DNA of 64,000 bases from positions 2,872,574 through 2,936,573 of the forward strand of contig NZ_CM003594.1 in NCBI RefSeq assembly GCF_001435295.1, written 5' to 3'. This document shows positions 53,566-62,599 of the stretch, piece by piece. Each line of letters begins with the position of its first letter. Within the stretch, counting starts at the first letter, position 1. The notes beneath the pieces are model-generated. The model ran no database searches. It was not told the DNA's origin and saw only the letters and a list, made by a program, of their open reading frames with translations. The position numbers and the translations under genes are program-made. This DNA comes from Psychrobacter sp. P11F6. Lineage in GTDB: Bacteria; Pseudomonadota; Gammaproteobacteria; Pseudomonadales; Moraxellaceae.

Positions 53566-54879
53566 ATGACTACTATGGTGACTGCTATGACGGCTTCTAA
53601 TTTTTTAAAAAATAGCACCTATATACTGAGTGCTTTTCTTCTTGCTGCCTGTCAGCCATCGCCGCCTACCAATGAGCCTGTGACTGCAGAAAACAGTGAG
53701 ACTGTAGATACCCCTATTGTCATTACCGACGATAGTGTGACCATGACGCCAGATCATATATTGAGCATAAAACCTTCACGTTATCAGCCCAGTCTTGGTT
53801 TACAAGGTAAAATCGAACCTATCAAACAGACTAAGCTTATCGCTGCATACCCCATTAACGTCGAAGAAATACTGGTCACTGAGGGTCAATGGGTAGAAAA
53901 AGATATGCCGCTGCTTATTGTTCGACGCGTGCAATCAGAAAGCAAAACAGCAGATGCATCCAACCCAGCTAAGGAACAATCTTCAGAATCGAACAGCGTT
54001 GCCCCAGATTCTGAGATGACGAACGATGCGGTTGATGTAAAGCAAACACACTCACAAAAAACAGACGCTAGCTCAAAACCCAATCAGCCTACAGCAGAAA
54101 ATAGCGCAACAACCACTAAAAACGACCCAATTGCTAACAAGGAAGAGGCAGCAGCAAACGCCACAGTGGGCACTCCTAAAAACGCAGTCGGCAACCTTAA
54201 AAACAATGACCAAACCAGCGCTAATAGCACGGCGAGCTTAAAACCGCAGCAGAATCAGTATAATTTGGTCACTGTGCGTGCCAGTTTTTCTGGTCGTGTA
54301 AAAAACTTATATGCCAAAGCAGGTCAAAGACTAGAGGCGCGCACGCCTTTATTACAGCTTAGCGATGAAACTAAATTACACTTTATCGCGACCCTACCTA
54401 TCCAAGCAGAACCGCAACTTTCGGTTGGTCAGACTGTCAATTTTACAGCTGAAGGTATGTCGGAACAGTTCACAGGACAAGTCAGTAAACTGACCGCGAC
54501 CAGCCAGCCGAAAAAGCTGTTGGTCTATGTTAACGTCATTGACAATGAAGCAAGTCGAGACAAGTTATTGCCAGATATGAAAGTCACGGGGCGGGTTAAT
54601 TATGGTCAAATAGATGTGGGCACTATCGTGCCTAAGCGGGCGTTGCACGATGTTGACTTGACAGAATTACAAACGTCACCATATAAGCCTCTGTCACCGT
54701 TGACTGCTAACGTGTGGATTATTGGACAGGATCAGCGCCTGACACGCCAGCCTATTGAAGTAGTCGAATATGACCCTATCACAAAGCAGTATTTAATTGC
54801 AGGTATTAGCAACGACAGCTTGATTTGTTTGGCTGATTTACCGGCTGATGCTAAAGGTAAAAAAGTCAATGTCTCATAG
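53566..54879 (+). CDS. RND/HlyD-type efflux periplasmic adaptor lipoprotein with a long low-complexity segment
   Basis: A 437-residue adaptor (MFP) of the RND/HlyD superfamily. Residues 1-29 are a lipoprotein signal (FLLAAC). A barrel-sandwich half (YPINVEEILVTEGQWVEKDM, about 95-120) is followed by residues 123-231, a Ser/Thr/Asn/Ala/Lys-rich segment without coiled-coil character. The other half follows: LVTVRASFSGRVKNLYAKAG (lipoyl-like), FIATLPIQAEPQLSVGQTVN and IVPKRALHDVDLTELQTSPY. The low-complexity segment replaces the alpha-hairpin that normally contacts TolC. No inner membrane pump or TolC gene lies next to it. It precedes a two-component pair. The start codon is uncertain (no good RBS). 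Confidence 0.8.
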   Translation: MTTMVTAMTASNFLKNSTYILSAFLLAACQPSPPTNEPVTAENSETVDTPIVITDDSVTMTPDHILSIKPSRYQPSLGLQGKIEPIKQTKLIAAYPINVEEILVTEGQWVEKDMPLLIVRRVQSESKTADASNPAKEQSSESNSVAPDSEMTNDAVDVKQTHSQKTDASSKPNQPTAENSATTTKNDPIANKEEAAANATVGTPKNAVGNLKNNDQTSANSTASLKPQQNQYNLVTVRASFSGRVKNLYAKAGQRLEARTPLLQLSDETKLHFIATLPIQAEPQLSVGQTVNFTAEGMSEQFTGQVSKLTATSQPKKLLVYVNVIDNEASRDKLLPDMKVTGRVNYGQIDVGTIVPKRALHDVDLTELQTSPYKPLSPLTANVWIIGQDQRLTRQPIEVVEYDPITKQYLIAGISNDSLICLADLPADAKGKKVNVS

Positions 54880-55027
54880 CTATGCATGCCGACAGTTACA
54901 TTGTGTAGAAACATTAACAAAGCCTCTCTTGTTTTGTAACTGCTTAATTAGGCAATATGGCCGTATGATATATAGCATTAACTGAGTATTCTGAATCATT
55001 GGTATTAAATGATTCAATATCTTGAAA

Positions 55028-55085
55028 GTTTGAGAAATCTTAAAAAGTTTGAGAACCTAGAGGCTTAATCTTTTAACTGTTTGAG
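55028..55085. repeat. Three GTTTGAG-centred direct repeats upstream of the response regulator gene
   Basis: GTTTGAGAAATC (55028), GTTTGAGAACC (55047) and GTTTGAGATCC (55079) occur in the 297-base gap before the response regulator, spaced 19 and 32 bases. OmpR-type regulators often bind direct repeats and regulate their own operon, so this is a candidate autoregulatory site. Confidence 0.4.
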
Positions 55086-55176
55086 ATCCTAAAATCAGCG
55101 ATGTATTTATCGTGATACAAAATATCAAAACAGATGAAACGTTTGGTCAACCATAACAACAACTAGAGGATAACCC

Positions 55177-55899
55177 ATGAGCAAGCAGATTTTATTAATC
55201 GAAGATGATCCTGATCTAGCTGAGTTAATCAGCGATTACCTGACCATGAATTATTATGACGTCCATCATGCAGGGCTTGGTCAAGAAGGGCTTGATTTAT
55301 TGGATGCTAAAGAGCGTGACATTGATTTGGTCGTGCTTGATTTAATGCTGCCTGATATGGATGGTATGCAAGTTTGTCAAAAAATTCGCGGCAATAAAAA
55401 CAACATGACCAATAAAGTGCCAATTATCATGTTGACAGCGAAAGGCGATACCACCGATCGCGTGCTAGGTCTTGAGATGGGTGCTGACGATTATATATCT
55501 AAGCCTTTTGAGCCACGCGAGCTTCTCGCTCGAATCCGTGCTGTTATTCGCCGTCATGAGCAGCCCAATCAAGCAGATAGCCAGTCTGATAGCTTGACCT
55601 TTGGTCGTTTGAGCGTGTTCCCTGACAGCCATGAAGTGACCATCGATGATGAGCCTGTTCGTTTAACGACGCATCAGTTTCAATTATTGCATTACTTTGC
55701 CACCCATTCTGGTAAAGTATTGAATCGCGAGCAACTGTGGCAAGCCATGCCCAACGATGACAGCTCAGATAATATTGATCGCGCCATTGATGTGCATATC
55801 TCGCGTCTGCGTGCTTTAATTGAAGACAACCCACGCCAGCCAAAACGTATTATTACGGTACGCGGTGTTGGTTATCAATTTGCCACTGATCAGGTTTGA
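55177..55899 (+). CDS. OmpR-family response regulator (RstA-like)
   Basis: A 240-residue two-component regulator. Receiver residues 1-120 contain IEDDPDLAELISDYL, acceptor Asp55 in VVLDLMLPDMDGMQVCQKIR, and IIMLTAKGDTTDRVLGLEMG, ending YISKPFEPRELLAR. The C-terminal winged helix has LTFGRLSVFPDSHEVTIDDE, LTTHQFQLLHYFATHSGKVL, DSSDNIDRAIDVHISRLRAL and KRIITVRGVGYQFA, the OmpR/PhoB DNA-binding pattern. RBS GAGGATAACCC precedes ATG. It precedes its kinase by 102 bases. The regulated genes are unknown; the upstream adaptor is an obvious candidate. Confidence 0.92.
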   Translation: MSKQILLIEDDPDLAELISDYLTMNYYDVHHAGLGQEGLDLLDAKERDIDLVVLDLMLPDMDGMQVCQKIRGNKNNMTNKVPIIMLTAKGDTTDRVLGLEMGADDYISKPFEPRELLARIRAVIRRHEQPNQADSQSDSLTFGRLSVFPDSHEVTIDDEPVRLTTHQFQLLHYFATHSGKVLNREQLWQAMPNDDSSDNIDRAIDVHISRLRALIEDNPRQPKRIITVRGVGYQFATDQV

Positions 55900-56001
55900 T
55901 CACAAAAGCGGCAAATTAATCGATACAAACCATACTTTTGATTTGTTTATGCAAATTAGAAGTATGAGTCGATATAAACGGCTGATAGTAGAGATGGTTT
56001 A

Positions 56002-58188
56002 ATGCAGCAGTTGGGATTTCGTTCGGTATTTGCCAAGTTATTTGCCAGTGTCATGCTGGCACTTATTTTATTTGCAGTGGCGATGGTGCTGTTGACGCAA
56101 CTTGTGCACGATAAAGATGCAAGTATTCGATCAGAAGTATTGGCCACCCAGATTTTAGGACAAATAGACCCTTTCTTGCATGAGCTGAATATCTCAGTTA
56201 GCGAGGACAATCGCTTGCAAGCGCGCTTTATGCTAGCAGTGGTCAAAAAGAGCTTTGATATCTTTGATGAGTCATTACAGGCAAAGATGGGCTTGTATGA
56301 CAGCGAAGGTCGATTGCTAATGCAAACGGATAACAGCGATTTGCCATTGGAGTTGCCCGCACCGCCCTCTTTATTTTCACGCGTTTTTCCCTCTCTCGCA
56401 GACACTTCCCCTACCAAGCAAGCTCAGGTTTATAGCAGCACCGGCTATACGCTTTTGTATGAATCACGCTTACCGCCTAAAAAACCAGTACTCTCCTCTG
56501 CGCTGAATTTATTTACTGGCACACTACTATTGTTACTTATTATGGCAGGTGTCCTATGGTGGATTGCTCGTACCATCACTTGGCGCATCAATCAGATGAG
56601 CCAGCAGATGGCGCAACTGGGTGATGGTGATTTTACCGTACGGGTGAATGCTCGTGGTAACGATGAGATCGCCTCACTAGCGCGTGGATTTAATCAAGCA
56701 GCACAAAAAATCGAACACCTTATCGATGCCAATAACCTGCTCTTAGCACATGCTTCTCATGAGCTACGTACCCCCATTACTCGTATTCGCTTACAGATTG
56801 AGATGATGGATATGCTCGCAGGGGCGCTACCATCTGATACCAAAGCAAAGTTTGATAAACGTGCGCAAGCGATTAACCGCGATTTGTCAGGGCTCAATGA
56901 TTTGGTAGAGAGTATCTTATTGGTGAGTCGTTTAGACGCCGGTCATGCCTTGCAGCAAGTTGAAAGTTTAGACTTATATGATTTAGTGAATCAAGAACGG
57001 CAACATTATCCTGAAGCGACGCTCATTGGTGAACATATTGTGATCGATGGTCAATCATCGATGTTGACCCATTTGATTCGTAACTTGTTAACCAATGCTA
57101 TGCTACACGGCAAGCCACCCGTGACGGTACTATTATATGGTGTGCAAACTATTGATGAAGCAGATACCATACCTGATTACCTGCTACAAACGATACTCTG
57201 CAGTAGCTTTGCCGATTATAATAGCTCTGATTTTGACTCCTATCACCAACCAATCGAGGTTAATGAAGACGATACGCACAATCATATTACGCATAGTCAT
57301 ATACACTCAAACGATTCTTCTCATAGTACTGGTAAAGTTAAATCTGAAGCAACGGATGCTATTATCCTGTTGCCAGCACCACCGATATATAGAAACGGAG
57401 AAAATATTGCGGTTGAGCATGATCTCAATTCCGATGCCGATGCTGATGCCGATGTAAATATAGAGACTAAAATCGATAAAGCTGATATTAATAATACCAA
57501 CAGCAACATTGACTCTATTGAGACCGGTGTGACCTTAACAGAATCTACTGATGCGAATAGTTTTCAAACTGACTCAAGTACTTCGACAAACTTAGTTGAC
57601 AGTATTGATAACGTTGGAAGCACCAGTGCATCCTCATTGATTGCTAATTATCATAACTTTACCAATGATTTGACTGACAAAATTAAAAAGATGGTTTGGA
57701 AAGCAGTTCCTGACACTGAAGAGCCGTCTGCAGTTATCAATGACGCTAAGAGCACTGCCTTGAATGATACAGTTCCTAAATCCAAAGGTGCCATAATAAA
57801 TAAAGGTGGCAATACACGCGACAAGGATGATGCTCAAAACAACACTCAAAATCCTACGGAAGTACTCAGTACACCGCGCAAAGAAGGCTTGTTTGCCAAG
57901 CATCTAAAAAAAGCCAAGACCGATCCTGTACGCCCATTACCAAAATATGCAGTATTAGCAGTGATTGATGAAGGCACGGGTATTCCAGAAGACAAACGTG
58001 AAGAAGTATTTAGCCCATTTGTGCGATTGCAACAAAAAAATAAAGGATCTGGACTAGGCTTATCGCTAGTATCACAAATCGTTACCGCCCATCAAGGGCG
58101 CATCATTACTGATACGTTGAATGGACATACCAGGTTTTTAGTTGTCATACCAGTCAAGCACGACCCACATTATCACCAGCATGACTAG
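56002..58188 (+). CDS. Sensor histidine kinase with a large disordered insertion in the ATP-binding domain
   Basis: A 728-residue membrane kinase (RstB-like). TM1 lies at about residues 13-31, a periplasmic domain of about 135 residues follows, and TM2 is at about 168-188. HAMP is next, then the dimerisation helix with His253 (LLAHASHELRTPITRIRL). The N box is LIRNLLTNAMLHGKPPVTVL (about 357-376). The G1 box VIDEGTGIPEDKREEVF appears only at about 653 and the G2 box is GSGLGLSLV. Residues 383-646 between N and G1 boxes are a 265-residue Asp/Ser/Asn/Thr-rich insert containing a His-rich stretch (THNHITHSHIHS, about 424). The C-terminus is also His-rich (HDPHYHQHD). Kinase core motifs are otherwise intact. 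The insert is in frame, without stop or frameshift. Confidence 0.9.
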   Translation: MQQLGFRSVFAKLFASVMLALILFAVAMVLLTQLVHDKDASIRSEVLATQILGQIDPFLHELNISVSEDNRLQARFMLAVVKKSFDIFDESLQAKMGLYDSEGRLLMQTDNSDLPLELPAPPSLFSRVFPSLADTSPTKQAQVYSSTGYTLLYESRLPPKKPVLSSALNLFTGTLLLLLIMAGVLWWIARTITWRINQMSQQMAQLGDGDFTVRVNARGNDEIASLARGFNQAAQKIEHLIDANNLLLAHASHELRTPITRIRLQIEMMDMLAGALPSDTKAKFDKRAQAINRDLSGLNDLVESILLVSRLDAGHALQQVESLDLYDLVNQERQHYPEATLIGEHIVIDGQSSMLTHLIRNLLTNAMLHGKPPVTVLLYGVQTIDEADTIPDYLLQTILCSSFADYNSSDFDSYHQPIEVNEDDTHNHITHSHIHSNDSSHSTGKVKSEATDAIILLPAPPIYRNGENIAVEHDLNSDADADADVNIETKIDKADINNTNSNIDSIETGVTLTESTDANSFQTDSSTSTNLVDSIDNVGSTSASSLIANYHNFTNDLTDKIKKMVWKAVPDTEEPSAVINDAKSTALNDTVPKSKGAIINKGGNTRDKDDAQNNTQNPTEVLSTPRKEGLFAKHLKKAKTDPVRPLPKYAVLAVIDEGTGIPEDKREEVFSPFVRLQQKNKGSGLGLSLVSQIVTAHQGRIITDTLNGHTRFLVVIPVKHDPHYHQHD

Positions 58189-58689
58189 AATGGGCTAAAA
58201 ATGGCTAATTTTTGCCAAATAGCGTATCAATATCTCGATATTATTTGCGCTACTTTCCTTGTTTGACGGAAATTTATCTCATTTTTATCACCATTTTTAA
58301 AATGAGGACACGACCTAGTCAGCGATGCTATAGTCGATTCAATTTAAAAGTAGTACAAGGCAACCGAGTGTAGATGTATATTTAATACTTCAAGCAAGGT
58401 TAACGCAGTAATACTTTTATAGTGGAATGATTATATAAGGTGCTATGAACAGACACTTCATTCTACTCGATCGTCGCGACTCACATTCTACAAACCCCCT
58501 CTTACTAATAGCTATTAATCATAAGCCTGTCACGGATGTTCATATCCAAAGTGCTCGATAATATGCTATATTAGCGCCCCTTATTATAGGGTTATTAACG
58601 GTTGTTTCTTAATTGGCTTCTTACATTGTTAAAGAGGCCCGACAGCGCGTTTGTGACTATTAAAAAAATTATTGAATTTTGAGCCCTCC
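58189..58689. other. Intergenic region between the sensor kinase and metN
   Basis: About 500 bases. It contains the second copy of the intergenic palindromic element (58327-58437), and otherwise should hold the metN promoter. I do not see a MetJ box, S-box riboswitch or other methionine control element that I can support. Confidence 0.5.
58327..58437. repeat. Intergenic palindromic element (MITE-like), copy B
   Basis: A 111-bp element starting GCTATAGTCGATTCAATTTA and ending ATAGTGGAATGATTATATA, whose ends pair as imperfect inverted repeats (TATA-TC-ATTC-AAAAGTA in common). It aligns with copy A at 16466-16577, with the right half ungapped. It lies about 250 bases before metN. It encodes nothing. 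Confidence 0.65.
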
Positions 58690-59460
58690 ATGAATGACAT
58701 GATTGTCTTAAACAATGTGACCAAGAGTTTTTTAAGCGACCGATCAATCAAAGACAAAGATGGCAAACCACATTGGTTTACTGCCGTTGAACCGACCTCG
58801 TTATCTGTCCAGCAAGGCGAAATCTTTGGCCTAATGGGATACTCGGGTGCAGGTAAGTCTACTCTGCTACGCCTAATTAATATGCTTGAGCGTCCAGATG
58901 CTGGTCAAGTCATCGTCGATGGCACCGACTTGACCACATTGTCTGCTAGTGAATTGCGTATCGCTCGGCATAATATTGGTATGATTTTTCAGCAATTTAA
59001 TCTGATGTCCAATCGTACTGTTTTTGACAACGTGGCCTTTAATTTAACCGTTTCAGGATATCCGAGCCGCGACATTCATAAACGAGTGATGGATTGCCTA
59101 GAGATTGTTGATCTAACAGACCGCGCTGGTCACTACCCTGCGCAGCTGTCAGGCGGACAAAAACAGCGTGTCGGTATTGCCCGAGCGATTGCCCCCAGTC
59201 CTAAAGTATTATTGGCTGATGAGCCAACCAGTGCGCTTGATCCTGCGACGACCCGCAGCTTGTTGACTTGTCTACGCGATATCAACGAACAACTTGGCGT
59301 CACCATTGTGATTGTGACTCATGAGATGAGTGTCATCCGTAGGCTGTGTGATCGCGCCGCATTACTGCATCAAGGTCAACTCTTGGAAGTTGCGGATGTG
59401 AGAGACGGTCTGATTCAGGCGACCACCCCGATTGGCAAAGGCTTAGTGCACGAAGACTAA
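58690..59460 (+). CDS. metN: Methionine ABC transporter ATP-binding protein MetN, without NIL domain
   Basis: About 256 residues from ATG 58690; the TTG at 58672 and ATG 58699 are alternatives. The ABC ATPase is complete: Walker A GYSGAGKST, Q-loop FQQFNLMSN, signature LSGGQKQRVGIARAI, Walker B VLLADEPTSALD and the His switch IVIVTHEMSVI. MetN of E. coli has 343 residues with a C-terminal NIL domain that binds methionine and shuts the transporter. This protein ends about 85 residues earlier, just after GQLLEVADVRDGLIQATTPI, so the regulatory domain is missing. A short leader precedes the Walker A region (SDRSIKDKDGKPHWF). It is followed by metI (19 bases) and metQ. Confidence 0.93.
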   Translation: MNDMIVLNNVTKSFLSDRSIKDKDGKPHWFTAVEPTSLSVQQGEIFGLMGYSGAGKSTLLRLINMLERPDAGQVIVDGTDLTTLSASELRIARHNIGMIFQQFNLMSNRTVFDNVAFNLTVSGYPSRDIHKRVMDCLEIVDLTDRAGHYPAQLSGGQKQRVGIARAIAPSPKVLLADEPTSALDPATTRSLLTCLRDINEQLGVTIVIVTHEMSVIRRLCDRAALLHQGQLLEVADVRDGLIQATTPIGKGLVHED

Positions 59461-59479
59461 TGAGGCAGGAGAAATAAAT

Positions 59480-60166
59480 ATGTTAACTGGTAGTGAATTG
59501 TCCGCCTCGATAGACAAGCTGTTTGCCCTGCGCAAAGAGATTGTGAACGCGTTTATTGATACATTTATTATGCTTGGCATCTCAACGACGGTGGCGATTG
59601 TCATCGGTGGGTTGTTTGGCGTATTTTTATTTTTATCCAGTGATCGACAGTTTTTGCAAAACAAAACATTGTATGGTCTGCTTGGTGGTATCACCAACTT
59701 TATGCGTGCTTTTCCATTTGTCATTTTGATGATTGCCATGAGCCCATTTACGAAGGCTATCGTTGGCACGGGTATTGGACCGATTGCGGCCTCATTGGTA
59801 CTCGCCATTGCAGGTTCGTTTTATTTTGCCCGTTTGGTCGAGCAAAACTTACGCGAAGTGCCACGCGGCATCATTGAGGCGACCGAATCTATGGGCGCAC
59901 GTCCACTGACCATTATTAAAGTTTTACTCAATGAAGCACGCTCAGGACTGGTATTGTCCGTGACGATTCTCTGTATCAGCCTGCTCTCTTATTCAGCAGC
60001 GGCGGGTATGATTGGCGGCGGTGGTCTGGGGGATTTAGCCATTCGTTATGGCTACTATCGTTATCAAACGGAGGTGATGATTTTTATCGTTATTGTCCTA
60101 TCAATAATGGTCGTCTCCATTCAAGCATCGGGTAATTGGTTGGCTAACCGGTTGGATAAACGATAG
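59480..60166 (+). CDS. metI: Methionine ABC transporter permease MetI
   Basis: A 228-residue permease with about five membrane helices. The EAA-like loop REVPRGIIEATESMGARPLT that docks onto MetN is visible, as are the MetI family segments VIGGLFGVFLFLSSDRQFLQ and GITNFMRAFPFVILMIAMSP, followed by IVGTGIGPIAASLVL. The C-terminal AAGMIGGGGLGDLAIRYGYY and RYQTEVM are typical of MetI. RBS GCAGGAGAAATAA precedes ATG. It lies 19 bases after metN on the same strand. Confidence 0.95.
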   Translation: MLTGSELSASIDKLFALRKEIVNAFIDTFIMLGISTTVAIVIGGLFGVFLFLSSDRQFLQNKTLYGLLGGITNFMRAFPFVILMIAMSPFTKAIVGTGIGPIAASLVLAIAGSFYFARLVEQNLREVPRGIIEATESMGARPLTIIKVLLNEARSGLVLSVTILCISLLSYSAAAGMIGGGGLGDLAIRYGYYRYQTEVMIFIVIVLSIMVVSIQASGNWLANRLDKR

Positions 60167-60384
60167 AAAAAAGACTTAGACAGAGTCAATTAACGCTAAT
60201 ATGAATAATACTCAAGGTTTAATGCCGATTCATCCTAAGCAAAATGCTTGACTTTGTTACTGAGACCCTTTAATTTTGATACTAACTTAACAGTCGTTAA
60301 CTTAGCAGCATTACTATCCCTAATGTTGCTTTTTTAATGGCCAGCGTTTGCCCTCCATCCCATCCCTCTTATTAAGGAAGTTCC

Positions 60385-61344
60385 ATGAAATTAACAGATA
60401 TCAGCCGTCAGTTAGCGACTGCATTTGCTGCCGTTGGCGTATCAAGCCTAGTCTTGGTTGGTTGCAACAACTCATCAGCACCAGAAGCAACTAAAGAGCC
60501 TGTTACTGAAGGCTCAACAGCAGAAACTGCAGCTAGCGATATCGATCCTGAGCATACCAAAATCGTCATCGGTACCACCGAAGGTGACTTCGCCGATATG
60601 GTGCGTAACCAAGTGAAAAGCTCACTGGAAGCGCAAGGTTACGAAGTTGAGCTGATTGCTTTTACTGACTATGTACGCCCAAACCTTGCCTTAGCTGAAG
60701 GTGATTTGGACATCAACATCTTCCAGCATAAGCCTTATCTTGATACCTTCAAAAAAGAAAACAATCTTGATCTGGTAGAAGTTTTCCAAGTACCTACTGC
60801 CCCACTTGGCATTTACTCAGGTAAAAAGACCACGCTTGATGATGTCTATAAAGGCATGAGAGTCTCTGCACCAAATGATCCAAGTAACTTTGCTCGTGCG
60901 CTGGTGATGATGGATGATCTTGGCTGGATCACGCTAAAAGACAATATTGATCCGCTAACGGCATCAAAAACTGACATCGCTGATAACAGCAAATATGACA
61001 TTGAAATCATTGAGTTAGAAGCCGCTCAATTGCCACGTGCTCGTGATGAAGTCGACTTTACCGTCATCAATGGCAACTATGCCACGGATGCTGGTATCAA
61101 GCTGACTGAAGCGCTATTTCAAGAGCCTAGCTTTGCTTATGTCAACTGGTCAGCCATCAAATCAGCAGATGCTGGCAAAAAATGGGTCGAAGATGTGACC
61201 AATGCATATAACTCAGAAGCCTTTAAAAAGTATGCTCATGAAACTTTCCCTGGTTATAAGTACCCAAAAATCTGGGGCTCTGATCACAGTGCGCACACGG
61301 ATACCGCAACAAAACCTGCACCTGTAGAAGCTGCTGCTCAATAA
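60385..61344 (+). CDS. metQ: Methionine-binding lipoprotein MetQ
   Basis: A 319-residue NlpA/MetQ-type substrate-binding lipoprotein: signal ending LVLVGC, then a Ser/Ala/Thr/Glu-rich linker. The binding core begins KIVIGTTEGDFADMVRNQVK and continues with YEVELIAFTDYVRPNLALAE, then GDLDINIFQHKPYLDTFKKE, PLGIYSGK, VSAPNDPSNFARALVMMDDL, FTVINGNYATDAGIKLTEAL and WVEDVTNAYNSEAFKKYAHE, all MetQ patterns. RBS AAGGAAGTTCC precedes ATG. The 218-base gap after metI is longer than usual. A terminator follows at 61391-61425. Confidence 0.95.
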   Translation: MKLTDISRQLATAFAAVGVSSLVLVGCNNSSAPEATKEPVTEGSTAETAASDIDPEHTKIVIGTTEGDFADMVRNQVKSSLEAQGYEVELIAFTDYVRPNLALAEGDLDINIFQHKPYLDTFKKENNLDLVEVFQVPTAPLGIYSGKKTTLDDVYKGMRVSAPNDPSNFARALVMMDDLGWITLKDNIDPLTASKTDIADNSKYDIEIIELEAAQLPRARDEVDFTVINGNYATDAGIKLTEALFQEPSFAYVNWSAIKSADAGKKWVEDVTNAYNSEAFKKYAHETFPGYKYPKIWGSDHSAHTDTATKPAPVEAAAQ

Positions 61345-61390
61345 GCTCTTAAGCCAAAAGCACTTAAATACCGTCTTCGTCCCGATTGTA

Positions 61391-61425
61391 AACGCCCATT
61401 GCTAGATAGTGATGGGCGTTTTTTA
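61391..61425 (+). terminator. Rho-independent terminator after metQ
   Basis: Stem AACGCCCAT / ATGGGCGTT with a loop of about 12 bases, followed by TTTT. It closes the metNIQ transcript. The rest of the gap to 61645 shows no gene. Confidence 0.88.
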
Positions 61426-61645
61426 TGGACTCGATTTTACGATTTTTATTTTTTAACCGCTCGCTGCCGTCTATCAGTTACTAAAAATGACGTTACAGCC
61501 TGTTTGTCCTTTGTAGGAAAGCGTCACGTGCCCTTTTACTTGCCGCCAATTTTTTCTATAGTGGGTAGGTCAAATAGAGAGGGTGATCAGAATATTAATG
61601 ATTCGATGCTCTATCAATAAATACATAAATAACAAGGATAATAAG

Positions 61646-62494
61646 ATGCGTGCTAAAACTTATAATATTCGTACTGCTGGACAAGCAAATATTCCTGTAC
61701 TAGGGCTTGGTACATGGCAATCGACCGGTCAAGATTGTGTTGATGTCGTCAGTCAAGCGTTGAAAATGGGTTACGAGCACATCGATACCGCTCAAGCTTA
61801 TGGTAATGAAAAAGAAGTTGGTCAAGGTATCAAACAATCAGGGGTATCTCGGGATAAGTTCTTTTTGACCACAAAGATTTTTCCTGATGATATGAAGTTT
61901 GAGCCTGAGAAATTGATTGCCGCCGCCAAACGCTCTTTAGCAGACTTAGATACTGATTATGTTGATTTGCTACTATTGCACTGGCCGGATGACCGTGTTC
62001 CTTTATCTGAAACAATTCCTGCATTGTGCGAACTACAGAAACAAGGTCTGACGCGCCATATCGGCGTCTCTAACTTTAATATTGCCAATATTATTGAAGC
62101 TGAGAAATATGCTGATGTGCCGATTGTGGTTAATCAGGTTGAGTTTCATCCTTTCATCAAGCAAAAAACCTTGCAGACTTTTTTGAACAATCACCATATT
62201 CTACTCGAAGCTTATTCACCACTTGCACGCGGTGATGTATTCGATAATGAGATTATTAAAGAAATCGCTGACAAACATAATGTCACGCCAGCACAGATAT
62301 CATTGGCTTGGATTCTGGCAGACAAGCATCGTATCGCTATTCCGAAAACATCTAACCCTGATCATTTGCAAGGCAATCTAGATGCTATCAATGTGCAATT
62401 AAGTGCTGATGAAATTGAGAAAATAAATGGCTTAGCGCGTGCTGATGGGCGCAAAATTAAGCATCCAGATTACTCACCTGAATGGGACGACTAA
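61646..62494 (+). CDS. Aldo/keto reductase family protein
   Basis: The RBS AAGGATAATAAG selects ATG 61646, giving 282 residues; the 21 upstream in-frame codons lack an RBS. The AKR signature is complete: GYEHIDTAQAYGNEKEVGQG (catalytic Asp and Tyr), LTTKIFPDDMKF (Lys) and LLLHWPDDRVP (His), then HIGVSNFNIANIIEA and VNQVEFHPFIKQKTL. The C-terminal IPKTSNPDHLQGNL motif binds NADP(H) phosphate. It would reduce small aldehydes such as methylglyoxal. It is monocistronic. Confidence 0.92.
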   Translation: MRAKTYNIRTAGQANIPVLGLGTWQSTGQDCVDVVSQALKMGYEHIDTAQAYGNEKEVGQGIKQSGVSRDKFFLTTKIFPDDMKFEPEKLIAAAKRSLADLDTDYVDLLLLHWPDDRVPLSETIPALCELQKQGLTRHIGVSNFNIANIIEAEKYADVPIVVNQVEFHPFIKQKTLQTFLNNHHILLEAYSPLARGDVFDNEIIKEIADKHNVTPAQISLAWILADKHRIAIPKTSNPDHLQGNLDAINVQLSADEIEKINGLARADGRKIKHPDYSPEWDD

Positions 62495-62540
62495 GTTCTT
62501 GTAAAAAACCACCAAAACTTATTAGTACCAAAATTCATGT

Positions 62541-62580
62541 AAAAAAAGAGCCGCTAATAATATGTTAGCGGCTCTTTTAC
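62541..62580. terminator. Bidirectional terminator between the AKR and ccmE genes
   Basis: Stem AAAGAGCCGCTAA / TTAGCGGCTCTTT with a six-base loop, A-run on the left and T-run on the right. It separates convergent AKR and ccmE genes. Confidence 0.9.
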
Positions 62581-62599
62581 TATAATATGGACTATATAA

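Noticed and set aside
58500..58689. SAM riboswitch or MetJ boxes before metN
   Set aside because: No tandem MetJ-type AGACGTCT units and no convincing riboswitch pairing pattern were visible.
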